From assembly GCA_016716835.1 (NCBI GenBank), contig JADJUW010000001.1, forward strand, positions 2,470,001 to 2,534,000: a stretch of DNA of 64,000 nucleotides, written 5' to 3'. The first letter of the stretch is position 1. The number at the start of each line of letters is the position of its first letter. The DNA comes from Myxococcales bacterium (GTDB lineage: Bacteria > Myxococcota_A > Polyangia > Haliangiales > Haliangiaceae). A program made the position numbers and the translations under genes. The notes beneath the pieces are model-generated. The model was not told the origin of the DNA. It saw nothing but the letters and a program-made list of their open reading frames with translations, and made no database searches. Shown one piece after another: positions 26,195 through 38,100 of the stretch.

Positions 26195-28057
26195 ATGGGA
26201 CGTCGGCCGCAAACTAGCCCGCCCCGCGACCACGCCCTGGTCGTGGTCGTCGCCAGCAGCGCCAAGCTCGCCGAGCGCGTGCGGCACGCGTGCCGCGGCA
26301 CCGACCAAGTTGTCATCGTCGATGGCGATGCCGAGCTGCAAAATGCCCTAAGCACCAACGTACGCTTGATCGTCGTCGGCGATGCCTCGCGCGGCTTGCG
26401 CGGTGCCGACTTGGTACACAAGCTGCAGTCGCATTACAGCAGGAATGCCCACCCGGTGCCGCCGATCGTCACCGTCGGCGTCGACCTGCCGCTGGGCGAG
26501 GTCTTTTACCGCGCGCCCGCGCAAATCGGCGACGCGGAATTCGTCAGCATTATTAACAGCGCGCTGTCGACCCGGCGACCTCCTGAAATCGCCTTGGACC
26601 GCGATGCCCAACGGCTCAATCAGATCTATCAATATGGTCGCCGCCTCGCCGATCAGCGCGACTTAGTGGCCGCGGCCCGCCTCGCCGCCAGCGCCGCCGC
26701 GGCCTTGGTCAGCGGCGAACATGCCCACGTCTGGTACGTCGATGAGGCCTCGGGTTCGCTGTGGGCGGGCGGCGGTGCGTTGCAAGAAGAAGAAAATCAA
26801 GAGCTCAGCGCGGCCCACGGGATCGCGGGCTTTGCGGTGCGCGTCAACCAAGCCCTCGCCGTAACGCGTGCCAGCGATGACCCGCGCTTTGTGAGCGCGG
26901 TCGATAACCCAATGGGCAAGCGCGACGATCGCCTGGTCGCGGTGCCCGTCGCGACCGCGGGGGGCGAGGTCCACGCGGTGCTGGTGGTCACGCGCCATAG
27001 CAATGCCGCGCCGTTTAGCGACGGTGACGTCGGCGATCTGCGCGAGCTCGCGCACGCCTGGGCGCCGTTCTTGCACCAACAAAGCAAAGAGCTGCACGTA
27101 AAAAATCTGGTGCAAAGTGAATACGTCAATCCGGGCGGGGAGCGCCTGTTTCGCGACGAGGCCCTGGCGGCGCAACAGTTCCGCACCGCCACCGGCGATG
27201 TCATCCGCGTGCACCCGGGATGGGTCAAAGGCGTGTTCTGGCTCATCATCGGCGGCTTTTTCGCGGCGTTGCTGTTTTCGGCCATCGCCAGGGTTCATCG
27301 CTATGCCAAGGGGCCCGCGGTCATTCGCATCACGGGCCGCAGCGAGGTAATCAGCACAACGCCGGGCTCGGTTGCCGCGGTGCGCGTCGCGCCTGGGCAG
27401 CGCGTTGCGGCCGGCCAGCTGCTCGTGCAGCTCAGCAACAACGAACAAAGCGCGGCGATGGCCACCATCCAGGCCGAGTTCGAGCGCAACCTCATCGTCT
27501 ATTTGCAAGCGCCCAATGACCCTGGGATTCGGCAGTCGCTGTCGGGCTTGGTACGGCAGCGCGATACCGCGAAGGCCGCGCTCGAGGCGCGGCAAATTTA
27601 TGCCCCGCACGATGGCGTCGTCCGCGAAGTGCTCGTCGGCGAGGGTCAGCTCATCGAGCCCGGCACGGTGGTCGCGTCACTCGCGGTCCCCAACGCCCCA
27701 GGTGGCGCGCGCATCGTGGCGTTTATCCCGGGCAGCGAACGCCCGCGCCTGGCTGCCGGCCAAGAGCTGCGAATTACAATTTCGGGGTTCCGCGAGGCCG
27801 ACATGATTCTCAAGGTGGATCGCGTCAGCAACGAGATCCTCGGCCCGCAGGAGGCCGTGCGCCGCTACCTCGGCGGGCGATTTGCCGAGGCCACCCAAAT
27901 TGCTGGCCCCGTGGTGGTCGTGGAAGGCACGATTGCGACCACCTCGTTTGTCGACAGTGGCGAAACCTTTGAAATTCCCGACGGCATGAGCGGGCTGGCG
28001 GAAATCAAGTTGAAGTCCGAGTCCATGCTCAAGACGTTGATCGTAGGCGAAAAATGA
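26195..28057 (+). CDS. HlyD-type membrane fusion protein with a cytoplasmic receiver-like and GAF sensor region
   Basis: The protein of 620 residues has three parts. Residues about 10-120 look like a degenerate response-regulator receiver (ALVVVVASSAKLAERV; LIVVGDA). Residues about 140-285 look like a GAF domain (LAASAAAALVSGEHAHVWYVDE; HGIAGFAVRVNQALAV; DDRLVAVPV). A single membrane segment (VFWLIIGGFFAALLFSAIA) near residue 345 leads to an HlyD adaptor: lipoyl halves SVAAVRVAPGQRVAAGQLLV and APHDGVVREVLVGEGQLIEPG, a short helical hairpin, and a beta-barrel. HlyD proteins link an inner-membrane exporter to the outer membrane. A large cytoplasmic sensor in front is unusual. The end overlaps the exporter gene by four bases, so both act together. 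Confidence 0.85.
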   Translation: MGRRPQTSPPRDHALVVVVASSAKLAERVRHACRGTDQVVIVDGDAELQNALSTNVRLIVVGDASRGLRGADLVHKLQSHYSRNAHPVPPIVTVGVDLPLGEVFYRAPAQIGDAEFVSIINSALSTRRPPEIALDRDAQRLNQIYQYGRRLADQRDLVAAARLAASAAAALVSGEHAHVWYVDEASGSLWAGGGALQEEENQELSAAHGIAGFAVRVNQALAVTRASDDPRFVSAVDNPMGKRDDRLVAVPVATAGGEVHAVLVVTRHSNAAPFSDGDVGDLRELAHAWAPFLHQQSKELHVKNLVQSEYVNPGGERLFRDEALAAQQFRTATGDVIRVHPGWVKGVFWLIIGGFFAALLFSAIARVHRYAKGPAVIRITGRSEVISTTPGSVAAVRVAPGQRVAAGQLLVQLSNNEQSAAMATIQAEFERNLIVYLQAPNDPGIRQSLSGLVRQRDTAKAALEARQIYAPHDGVVREVLVGEGQLIEPGTVVASLAVPNAPGGARIVAFIPGSERPRLAAGQELRITISGFREADMILKVDRVSNEILGPQEAVRRYLGGRFAEATQIAGPVVVVEGTIATTSFVDSGETFEIPDGMSGLAEIKLKSESMLKTLIVGEK

Positions 28058-30297
28058 GCGAACCAGCCGCACCCTTCCTCGAAGGCGACAACGAAAACGA
28101 TATTCGCGCGGCGCTGCAGCAGCTGGCCTACGATCGACGCAAACGGCGGATTCCCTTCATCCAGCAACTCGAATCGGCGGATTGCGGCGCGGCGTGTCTC
28201 GCGATGGTCGTGAACTATTTTGGCAACGCGGTGACGCTCGACGATGTGCGCGGCAAGTTCGTGACGTCCGCGCGTGACGGCAGCGACGGCGCCTCCATCG
28301 CCGCGGCCGGTGAGGCCTTCGGCCTGCGCGCGCGCGGCATTACGCTCGACGTCGAGCACCTGCAATACCTGCCGCAGGGCTCGATCCTACACTGGAACTT
28401 CAACCACTTCGTCGTGTTTGACCGCTTCACCAAGGACGGCGTCGAGCTCGTCGATCCGGCGCTCGGTCGCCGCGTCGTCCCGATGCCGCAGGTGCGCGTG
28501 TCGCTGACCGGCGTTGCCATCGTCTTTGAGATAAGCGACAAGTTTGAGGCTAAAGAGCAGAATGCCTCACGGATCGCGTGGTTCGCGCATCAGCTGCGTG
28601 GCCAAGGGCCCTTGCTGGCGCGCATCCTCACGACGTCGGTGCTCTTGCGCGTCGTCGGCTTGGTGCTGCCGCTGCTCACCGGCACCATCATCGATCGCGT
28701 GATTCCGCGCAGCGATATCTCTTTGTTGTGGCTTGTCCTTGCGGCGGTCGTGCTGGTGGCCCTCTTTAACTCGGTCAGCGGCTTGGTGCGTGCCCATCTA
28801 ATGATGCAAATGCGCACCAACCTCGATACCAAGCTCACCTTTGGCTTCATGGACTATATCACGCGTCTGCCCTACGACTTTTTCCAGCGTCGCCCGGTCG
28901 GTGACTTGCAGATGCGGGTCAACAGCAACGCCCAGCTGCGCGAGATTCTCACCGGCACCACCCTGTCTTCCATTCTCGACGGCATCTTGGTCATCGGCTA
29001 CGCCGCGGTCATTTTCACAATTTCTCCCACAATGGGATTTGCGGCGCTCATCATCGCCGCCGTGCAGGTGTCGGCGTTCGTGCTCTCGCGCCGCCGCATG
29101 CGCGAAATCAACGTCCAGGCGATCGAAGCCTCATCGAAGACCCAGTCCTATTTGATCGAGCTGCTCAGCGGCATGTCGACGCTCAAGATCGCCGCGGCCG
29201 AGCGTCGCGCCGCCGAGCGTTGGTCCAACATGTATGTCAATGAGCTCAACGTCAACCTCGACCGCGGCCGGCTGCAGGCCAACGTCGATGCCTTCAGCGG
29301 CGCCATCAGCGGCAGCGTCAACATCATCATGCTGATGATCGGTGCGACCTTGGTACTCGAAGGCGACATGTCGATCGGCAGCATGATCTCGACCACCGCC
29401 ATTGCGCTGGGCATGCTCGGCCCGATCACGGGCCTGGTCGGCACCTTTTTCCAATTGCAGCAGCTCGACACCTACCTCGACCGCATCGACGACGTGCTGC
29501 GCTCGCCGCCGGAGCAAAACAAAGAAGAGGTCACGGCCGCGCCGACGCTGCGCGGCAAGATCACCCTGGAGCATATCTCCTTTCGATACTCGCCCGCGTC
29601 GCCGATGGTCGTTACCGACGTGAACTTGGAGATCGAGGCTGGCGCCATGGTCGCCATTGTCGGCGCTTCGGGCAGCGGCAAGTCGACGCTGGCTAGTATT
29701 ATCGGATCGCTCTACAAGCCCACCACGGGTTATGTTTATTTCGACGGCAACGATGCCGCTAAGCTCGATCTGCGCAGCGTGAGGCGACAGCTCGGCGTCG
29801 TGCTGCAAGACTCGTTTTTGTTTGCCACTTCGGTGCGCGACAATATTGCGCTCACCAACCCCACCGCCTCGCTCGAGACCATCGCGATGGCCGCCAAGAT
29901 GGCGTGCATCCACGATGATATCCTGGCCATGCCGATGGGCTACGACACCGTGCTCGCCGACCGCGGCAGCTCGATGTCTGGCGGCCAACGCCAGCGGATC
30001 TCGCTTGCGCGCGCCCTAGTCCATCGTCCCGGTATCCTCATCCTCGACGAGGCCACCTCGGCGCTTGACGCCCGCACCGAGCTGCAAGTGATCGAAAACC
30101 TCGGCAAGCTGCAGTGCACCCGCATCGTCCTGGCGCATCGCCTCAGCACGGTTAAGAACGCCGACCTCATCTTGCTCATGGATGGTGGCTACGTCTTAGA
30201 ACGCGGAACGCATGAAGAGCTGCTCGCCAAGCGCGGCAAGTACTACGAATTGGTGCAGGCGCAAATCCAGATGATGCCGGGAGCGCCGACGCCATGA
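28054..30297 (+). CDS. Peptidase-containing ABC exporter (C39 leader peptidase, bacteriocin/lanthipeptide type)
   Basis: Residues about 30-165 are a C39 peptidase: QLESADCGAACLAMVVNYFG carries the active-site Gln and Cys, with His in HWNFNHFVV and Asp in LVDPALG. This domain removes double-glycine-type leader peptides. Residues about 195-480 form the six-helix membrane domain and residues about 505-740 the nucleotide-binding domain, with Walker A GASGSGKST, signature MSGGQRQRISLA, Walker B ILILDEATSALD and H-loop AHRLST. All motifs are complete. It would process and export a peptide, with the neighbouring HlyD proteins as periplasmic adaptors. Both ends overlap neighbours by four bases (ATGA). 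Confidence 0.95.
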   Translation: MSEPAAPFLEGDNENDIRAALQQLAYDRRKRRIPFIQQLESADCGAACLAMVVNYFGNAVTLDDVRGKFVTSARDGSDGASIAAAGEAFGLRARGITLDVEHLQYLPQGSILHWNFNHFVVFDRFTKDGVELVDPALGRRVVPMPQVRVSLTGVAIVFEISDKFEAKEQNASRIAWFAHQLRGQGPLLARILTTSVLLRVVGLVLPLLTGTIIDRVIPRSDISLLWLVLAAVVLVALFNSVSGLVRAHLMMQMRTNLDTKLTFGFMDYITRLPYDFFQRRPVGDLQMRVNSNAQLREILTGTTLSSILDGILVIGYAAVIFTISPTMGFAALIIAAVQVSAFVLSRRRMREINVQAIEASSKTQSYLIELLSGMSTLKIAAAERRAAERWSNMYVNELNVNLDRGRLQANVDAFSGAISGSVNIIMLMIGATLVLEGDMSIGSMISTTAIALGMLGPITGLVGTFFQLQQLDTYLDRIDDVLRSPPEQNKEEVTAAPTLRGKITLEHISFRYSPASPMVVTDVNLEIEAGAMVAIVGASGSGKSTLASIIGSLYKPTTGYVYFDGNDAAKLDLRSVRRQLGVVLQDSFLFATSVRDNIALTNPTASLETIAMAAKMACIHDDILAMPMGYDTVLADRGSSMSGGQRQRISLARALVHRPGILILDEATSALDARTELQVIENLGKLQCTRIVLAHRLSTVKNADLILLMDGGYVLERGTHEELLAKRGKYYELVQAQIQMMPGAPTP

Positions 30298-31154
30298 GAG
30301 GGATCCTATGGCTCTGCCTCGCGCTGCTGCCAGCTTGTCAGGGCAAACCCGCCGGCGGCGAAAAAACGGCGGATGAGGTTTTGGTGGCACCCCCGTCCCC
30401 CTCCCCTACCAAGCCACCGTGGATTGGCGTGATCGTCCCAACCGACGCGCAAGACGTTCTGGCGCCCTATGCCAGCACCGTTACGTCCTTGCCAATTAGC
30501 GTCGGCCAACGCGTCGCGGCCGGCGACGTCGTGGCATCACTCGATCCTCGCCCCATTCAAGAAGAGTTAGCCACGGCTCGGGCCGCGCTTGCGCAAGCCC
30601 AAGCGGCCTTGCGTTCGGCGAGGGTAAGCGCGGAGGCGGCGAGCGCGGCCGTGGCGCGCGCCAAGGCCGCCTTTGAGGGTTCGTACGGCGCCAAAGAAGA
30701 CATCGCCATCGCTGAATCCAACGAAAAACTTGCCGCCGCCGCCGTCTCGCAAAATGAAGCGTCAGTGGCACAGCAACAGGTCACCACCCAGATGCTGCAG
30801 GGCCGCAGCGCCCGCACCCGCGTCCGCGCCAACATCAGCGGCGAGGTTGCGCGCAAATACGTCGAAGTCGGCGGCAAGGTCGAACGCGACGTGCCGCTGC
30901 TGCGCATCATTGGCAAGGGCTCGCTGCTGCTGCGGTTTGCGGTGCCACTCGCGGAAAGCGGTAGCGTCCTTCCCGGGCTTAGGCTCAAGCTAGCCTGCGC
31001 TGTGGCCGATACCGAGGTCGCTGCCTCTGCCGAAGTTACCCACATGTCACCCGAAGCCGACTCCGTCGCACAAATGATGCTTGGTGAGGCCGCGCTTATG
31101 GATGTGCCCGGCGTCGTATTTGCGCCGGGAACCGTATGTAGGCTTACACAGTAG
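30294..31154 (+). CDS. HlyD-like periplasmic adaptor lipoprotein
   Basis: A short lipoprotein (lipobox LLPACQG) of 286 residues with an adaptor layout: a lipoyl half (ASTVTSLPISVGQRVAAGDVV), an Ala-rich coiled-coil hairpin (residues about 85-155), the second lipoyl half (VRANISGEVARKYVEVGGKV) and a barrel-like end. It is smaller than typical RND/ABC adaptors and has no membrane helix besides the lipid anchor. Encoded by overlapping ATGA after the exporter, it would be a second adaptor in the same export complex. An alternative is a MacA-like efflux adaptor. Confidence 0.8.
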   Translation: MRGILWLCLALLPACQGKPAGGEKTADEVLVAPPSPSPTKPPWIGVIVPTDAQDVLAPYASTVTSLPISVGQRVAAGDVVASLDPRPIQEELATARAALAQAQAALRSARVSAEAASAAVARAKAAFEGSYGAKEDIAIAESNEKLAAAAVSQNEASVAQQQVTTQMLQGRSARTRVRANISGEVARKYVEVGGKVERDVPLLRIIGKGSLLLRFAVPLAESGSVLPGLRLKLACAVADTEVAASAEVTHMSPEADSVAQMMLGEAALMDVPGVVFAPGTVCRLTQ

Positions 31155-31205
31155 TGTGCAAGTGCATTTGCGCAAGCCCTAAGATTTGCTAAAATTAAAG
31201 ACGAT

Positions 31206-32531
31206 TTGGAACCGCAAGTACTCGACCAGCGATACCAACTCCAAAGCCGCGTGGCTTCGGGAAGCATGGGATCTGTCTACCGCGGCAAAGATCTCTCGAC
31301 GGGCCAAGATGTCGCAATCAAGATTCTGACGCTCAATGGTGATGATGACGTCGCGCGCTTCCAACGCGAAGCCGACATCCTCTCCAAGCTGGATCACGCG
31401 AACGTCGTAAAATACATCGCGAGTGGTGCCGATCACGGCGTGCACTACATCGTGCAAGAATGGGTCGAGGGCATCACGCTGGCGGCGCATGTACGTACGA
31501 CCGGCCTCTCGGCAAACGAATCGATCCAGCTCGCTAGCGCGGTGACCGCAGCGCTCAGTTGCGCGCACGCGGTGGGCATTGTCCACCGCGACGTCAAGCC
31601 AGCGAATATCTTGTTGCCAACCGACATCATGGCCGATGCCAAGTTGGTCGACTTTGGCATCGCGCGACTTGCCAGCGGCGGCCAACGGCTGACGATGACC
31701 GGCATGCTGGTCGGCACGCCTTCGTACATGTCACCCGAACAGGCGCAAGGGGCCAAAGATATTGGCCCCGCGGCCGATATCTGGGCGGTCGGCTGCGTGC
31801 TGTATGAAACCCTCACCGGCCAGCAGCCCTTCCGCGGAGATTCCTCACTGGCCATCCGCGCCAAGGTGCTGGTGAGTGATCCGGCGCCACTGACGGATTA
31901 TTGTGCCGAAGCGACACCGGAGCTGGTGGCGTTGGTGAGCGCCATGCTGAGCAAGATGCCCGAAAAGCGGCCGGCCACCACCAACGATGTGCTTGATCGG
32001 CTGCGAGCCATCGGCCCGCTCGCGGATGCCCCAAAGCGGCCGCGCGGCTTTCAGGCGACGTTGACGCCGAAACAAGAGGCCGTGCGCGCGGCGGCCGGCC
32101 CGCTAAAATGCGTCATGATGGTGGCGACGCCTCCTGGCCTGGGCGACGAAACTGAAGTGTTAGCGGACATCGCCAAGCGCCACGACCTGCAACTATTTGT
32201 CGACGAAGAATTCGCGGTGCTAACCCCGCGCGTCGACGGCCACGCTGGGGCCATGGCCGCCGCGCGCGCCGCGGTCGAGCTGCAAAAGGCATCCGCCGAC
32301 GCCGCGATTGGCATTGCCAGCTACCACGACCAGACCACGATGGACGCCGCGCTCGATCAAATGGGCCAGGCCGTCGAGAAGAACGCGGTCTCGGGCATGT
32401 TCGCGGCGGTGCTCGACACGGCCGCGCCCGAGGTCATGATCGACCCCGAGCTGGCCCAAGAGCTCGATGAAGAGTTCAAAACTGAGATAACGGCGGGCGA
32501 GCCGTTGCGCATCTTGCTTGGAGCGCGATAA
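31206..32531 (+). CDS. Cytoplasmic Ser/Thr protein kinase with a cyclase-like C-terminal domain
   Basis: The only usable start is a TTG at 31206, preceded by an AAAG stretch; the frame above runs back to the previous stop without another start. Residues 8-270 are a Hanks kinase: VASGSMGSVYRG (first glycine of the loop is Ala), VAIKIL, HRDVKPANIL, DFGIA and GTPSYMSPEQ. Residues about 300-441 resemble a degenerate class III nucleotide-cyclase domain (AAARAAVELQKASADAAIGIASY) lacking clear metal aspartates. There is no membrane segment. It sits six bases before the FHA-sigma54 activator, and FHA domains bind phosphothreonine, so the two probably form a signalling pair. The input to the kinase is unknown. 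Confidence 0.85.
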   Translation: MEPQVLDQRYQLQSRVASGSMGSVYRGKDLSTGQDVAIKILTLNGDDDVARFQREADILSKLDHANVVKYIASGADHGVHYIVQEWVEGITLAAHVRTTGLSANESIQLASAVTAALSCAHAVGIVHRDVKPANILLPTDIMADAKLVDFGIARLASGGQRLTMTGMLVGTPSYMSPEQAQGAKDIGPAADIWAVGCVLYETLTGQQPFRGDSSLAIRAKVLVSDPAPLTDYCAEATPELVALVSAMLSKMPEKRPATTNDVLDRLRAIGPLADAPKRPRGFQATLTPKQEAVRAAAGPLKCVMMVATPPGLGDETEVLADIAKRHDLQLFVDEEFAVLTPRVDGHAGAMAAARAAVELQKASADAAIGIASYHDQTTMDAALDQMGQAVEKNAVSGMFAAVLDTAAPEVMIDPELAQELDEEFKTEITAGEPLRILLGAR

Positions 32532-32537
32532 GGCCCC

Positions 32538-34547
<2,010 letters not shown>

Positions 34548-34663
34548 TAGGTGATGTAGGCGCATAGGCGTCACGTGCGCAATGGCAAGCCACGGCGCCG
34601 TGTCTGCGTCATGGCGCCAAGACGCGACGGCGGCCACTCTGCTACTATTTCGGCCAGGCCATC

Positions 34664-37600
34664 ATGAAACCAACGATCCGCTCGATCACAAATAAATTCG
34701 TCGTCCGCACGCCGTGTCTGTCTGTTTCCACGGTAATCGCGGACAGCAATCACGCCGAAGTGTTGCGACAGCGCCTGCGCGAACTCGTGGGAAATCCCGC
34801 GGTGCGCGAGTCGCTTTTGATCGCCTCGCAGAGCATCGACGCGGCAATCGACGACTGGCTGGCCGACCCGTGGGCTGCCAAGAATCGTGCAACCGAGCGG
34901 TCGATTTTGCGATACGTCACGCGCATGTCGACGCGCGCTACGCCGTTCGGCTTGTTCTCAGCGTGCACCGTTGGCAACTTTGACGAGCACACCGCGCTGG
35001 AGCTCGCCGACCGCGCCAAGTGGCAGCGACGCACGCGCATTGACAATGACTACTTGTTTGACGCCGTGCTCGCCCTCGGCCAAGACCGCGAGCTGCGCAA
35101 GACCCTGACGTACTGGCCCAATGACACCGGCTATATCGCCGCTGGCAAGCTGCGCTACGCCGAGGCCCGCACGACGGGCTCTGGTCGCGCCTATTTTTTG
35201 ATGTCGGCTGGCCTCACTGATTACCTAAAGGCGATCCTAGAGCGCGCCAGCAGCGGGGCGACGATAGCTGACCTCAGCGAGGTGCTTTGTCGCGACCCCG
35301 AAATCACGCCACCCGAGGCCGAGGAATTTCTCCACGAATTAATCGACGCGCAGGTCATCACGTCCAAGTTAATGCCCAATGTCACGGGCCGCGAGTCGAC
35401 CCTGGTCGTAGCCGATTTGCTAGAGACCACCGACGCCACCGGCAAATCGGCCGCCAAGGCGCTCAAGTCCGCCTTCAAGCGTGTCGAAGCGCTCGATGCC
35501 GCGCCGATGGGTGCCATGCCCGGCGCGTATAGCACCATTATGGATGAGCTCGGTGCCGAGATGCCGGCGGCCGTCCGTACCCCGAAAAACATTAGCCGCA
35601 CGTTTCAGGTGGATCTGTTTTCTACCCTGGCGCAGCGGCAGCTCAGCCACAAGGTGCTTGCCGAACTTGAACGCGCGGCGCTGTTTCTCGGCAAGATCGC
35701 CAATATTCAGCAAAATAGCCAAAATGATTTTCGCAAGGCGTTCGAAGAAAAATTCGAATCCCAGACCATCCCGCTATCGCTTGCGCTGGACAATGAAGCC
35801 GGCGTGCGCAAGTCCGATGGTGGCAGTGGCACCGATAGCCCCGTGCTTGCCGGAATCGCCCTGCCCAACCGAGGCGGCGCGCCGCAAGCACCTGCTTACT
35901 CGCCCAAAGGCGCTTGGATCGCGGGCATGTTTGAGCGCGCTAAGCTCGAGGGTGCCAAAGAGCTCGTGATCACCGACGCAGACGTCGAGGCGTGCCCCAA
36001 GTCCTCATCGGATGCCGTACCGTTTTTGGGAGGCACCTCGGCCATGATCGCAATCGCCGCCAAGAGCCAGGCCGATATCGACGCGGGACGTTTCGACATG
36101 CGCGTGATTGGCATCTCGGGGCCGTCCGGCGTAAATTTATTTGGACGTTTCTGCTACGGCTCGCGTGAGATCCACGACATGGTGCTGGCCCAGATCGCCG
36201 CGGAGGAGGGCCTGCGGCCCGACGCCGTGTTTGCCGAGATCGTCCACCTGCCGCAGGGCCGCATTGGCAACATCTTGTTTAGGCCTGTGCTGCGCGACTA
36301 TGAGATTACCTACCTCGGCATCAGCGGCGCCCCCGACGATCGCCATATCCCGCTTTCAGATCTGATGGTCACCTCCAAGGGTGGCCGCGTCGTCCTGATT
36401 TCTAAGCGCCTGGGCAAAGAGGTGATTCCGCGCCTCTCCACGGCGCATAACTACAGCATGCCGTCGTCGTTTCCGCTTTATAAATTTCTTTGTAGCATTC
36501 AAGCCCAGTATTTCACGCAAGGTGGATGGAGCTGGGAATTCCTCGACGGACGCCCGCATTTGCCACGCGTTCGCTACGGCAATATCGTGCTCGATCGCGC
36601 GCAATGGCGGCTGACCGCCAAAGATCTTGAAGGCATCGAAGCCGCCACCGCGGGCCACAAAAAAGTTGCTGGCCAAGAGGCCTCGCTCGCGGCCATGCAG
36701 GCCGCGCATGTCGCGGTCACGGAGCTGCGCAACAAGCTGCAATGGCCAAGGTGGGTAGCTATAGCCGAGTCCGACAATGAACTCGTGATCGACCTCGACA
36801 ACCCAGCCATGACCGAAATGATGGCCCACGAACTGCGCGGCGCCCGCGGCGTCGAGATCGTGGAGATGTATCCGGCACCCGATGAGACGTGGATTACCGG
36901 CCCAGGGGGCACGTATGTTCACGAAATCTCGTTGCCACTGTTCCGCGATCCTGAACCGGCGGCCAACGCCGCGAAAAACGCCGGCAAAGGCCCCGCAAAG
37001 GCGAAGGCCGCGACCGCGACCGACGCTGAGCCCGAGGCGCTCAAAGCGCCTGCCCAGCCGCGCGCGCTTTTACCGCCCGAGGTGCCGCGCGACGACCGCT
37101 TGCTCGCAGTCGGATCAGAGTGCCTCTACGTCAAACTTTATTGTGGCCAAACCGTGGCCAATGCGGTGCTGCGGGAGGTGATGGTGCCCTTGCTGGCTGA
37201 CTCAGGATTTCGCGCCAGCTTTGACGATTGGTTTTTCTTGCGCTACGCCGATCCTGACCCTCACTTGCGACTGCGTTTTTTTGGTGAGCCCGCGCGTTTG
37301 CTCGCGGAGGTGTTGCCGGCGATCACCGCGGCCGTGCAGCCTCTCTTGGCTAACGGCACGCTCGATAAAATCGTGCTCGATACCTATCAGCGCGAGGTCG
37401 AGCGCTACGGTGGCCTAACCGGCGTTCGGCTTGCCGAAAAGCTGTTCTCACGCGACAGCGACCTCGCCATGACGTTTCTCGAACATACGGACGACGACGC
37501 CATTCCTGAGGTGTTGTGGCCCATGGCAGTCGTCGCGATCGACAAGCTGCTTGAGGATTTCGGCTATTCCCCCGAAGGCAAGTTCAAGAAAATGTCTGAA

Positions 37601-38044
37601 ATTGCCGATGGTTTTTTATCAGAGTTTGGGATGAACCCGGCGTACCAGAAGCGACTTGGCGACAAATTCAAGTTAGTGCGCGGCGACATCGCGGCGGCAT
37701 TTACCAACCCCGCCGACAACCCAGATCACCCTGCCCCGCCGATCTACGAGGCGATCGCAACGCGCAGCGAGCGCAACCGCGAGGTCATCGCGGCGCTGCG
37801 CGACGCCGAGCGGGCAGGGCAGCTCACCGACAGCGTCGACCGGCTTATCTCCTCGGTGATCCACGTCAACATGAACCGCGTCTTCACCAACTCGCCGCGC
37901 GCGCAGGAAATGGTGCTCTACGATCTGTTGCGGCGCCACTACGATGGCATCTTAGCGCGACAGCGCACGGGGGCTGGTGGCGGCGAGAAGCTCAAAAAAG
38001 ATAAGCCGCCTCCGACCGACGGCAGCGAAACGCCAACGCCTTAG
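34664..38044 (+). CDS. Full-length class I lanthipeptide dehydratase (LanB)
   Basis: This 1126-residue protein has both LanB domains. The glutamylation domain spans about residues 1-770 and includes the family motif RYVTRMSTRATPFGLFSA near residue 85 and TYLGISG. An Ala/Lys/Pro linker follows. The elimination (SpaB-C) domain spans about 810-1110, with WFFLRYADPDPHLRLRF, TYQREVERYGG and a HVNMNR site, matching the catalytic Arg/Glu/His positions known for NisB. The enzyme uses glutamyl-tRNA to activate Ser/Thr and then eliminates glutamate to make dehydroamino acids in a precursor peptide. The gene lies 116 bases after the FHA activator, at the end of the export operon. No LanC or precursor is adjacent. 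Confidence 0.93.
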   Translation: MKPTIRSITNKFVVRTPCLSVSTVIADSNHAEVLRQRLRELVGNPAVRESLLIASQSIDAAIDDWLADPWAAKNRATERSILRYVTRMSTRATPFGLFSACTVGNFDEHTALELADRAKWQRRTRIDNDYLFDAVLALGQDRELRKTLTYWPNDTGYIAAGKLRYAEARTTGSGRAYFLMSAGLTDYLKAILERASSGATIADLSEVLCRDPEITPPEAEEFLHELIDAQVITSKLMPNVTGRESTLVVADLLETTDATGKSAAKALKSAFKRVEALDAAPMGAMPGAYSTIMDELGAEMPAAVRTPKNISRTFQVDLFSTLAQRQLSHKVLAELERAALFLGKIANIQQNSQNDFRKAFEEKFESQTIPLSLALDNEAGVRKSDGGSGTDSPVLAGIALPNRGGAPQAPAYSPKGAWIAGMFERAKLEGAKELVITDADVEACPKSSSDAVPFLGGTSAMIAIAAKSQADIDAGRFDMRVIGISGPSGVNLFGRFCYGSREIHDMVLAQIAAEEGLRPDAVFAEIVHLPQGRIGNILFRPVLRDYEITYLGISGAPDDRHIPLSDLMVTSKGGRVVLISKRLGKEVIPRLSTAHNYSMPSSFPLYKFLCSIQAQYFTQGGWSWEFLDGRPHLPRVRYGNIVLDRAQWRLTAKDLEGIEAATAGHKKVAGQEASLAAMQAAHVAVTELRNKLQWPRWVAIAESDNELVIDLDNPAMTEMMAHELRGARGVEIVEMYPAPDETWITGPGGTYVHEISLPLFRDPEPAANAAKNAGKGPAKAKAATATDAEPEALKAPAQPRALLPPEVPRDDRLLAVGSECLYVKLYCGQTVANAVLREVMVPLLADSGFRASFDDWFFLRYADPDPHLRLRFFGEPARLLAEVLPAITAAVQPLLANGTLDKIVLDTYQREVERYGGLTGVRLAEKLFSRDSDLAMTFLEHTDDDAIPEVLWPMAVVAIDKLLEDFGYSPEGKFKKMSEIADGFLSEFGMNPAYQKRLGDKFKLVRGDIAAAFTNPADNPDHPAPPIYEAIATRSERNREVIAALRDAERAGQLTDSVDRLISSVIHVNMNRVFTNSPRAQEMVLYDLLRRHYDGILARQRTGAGGGEKLKKDKPPPTDGSETPTP

Positions 38045-38100
38045 GGTTACGGCGCTACGTCCAATCCGCTTGCCGTGGCCAAATTCCGACTCGATGGGCG

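Noticed and set aside
29131..29988. Long open frame antisense to the ABC exporter
   Set aside because: It is one of many GC-driven shadow frames; it has no family sequence and the sense gene carries all motifs.
34582..34695. A 37-residue frame overlapping the start of LanB, considered as a precursor peptide
   Set aside because: It has no cysteine, no GG-type leader, no ribosome-binding site, and runs into the LanB coding sequence in another frame.
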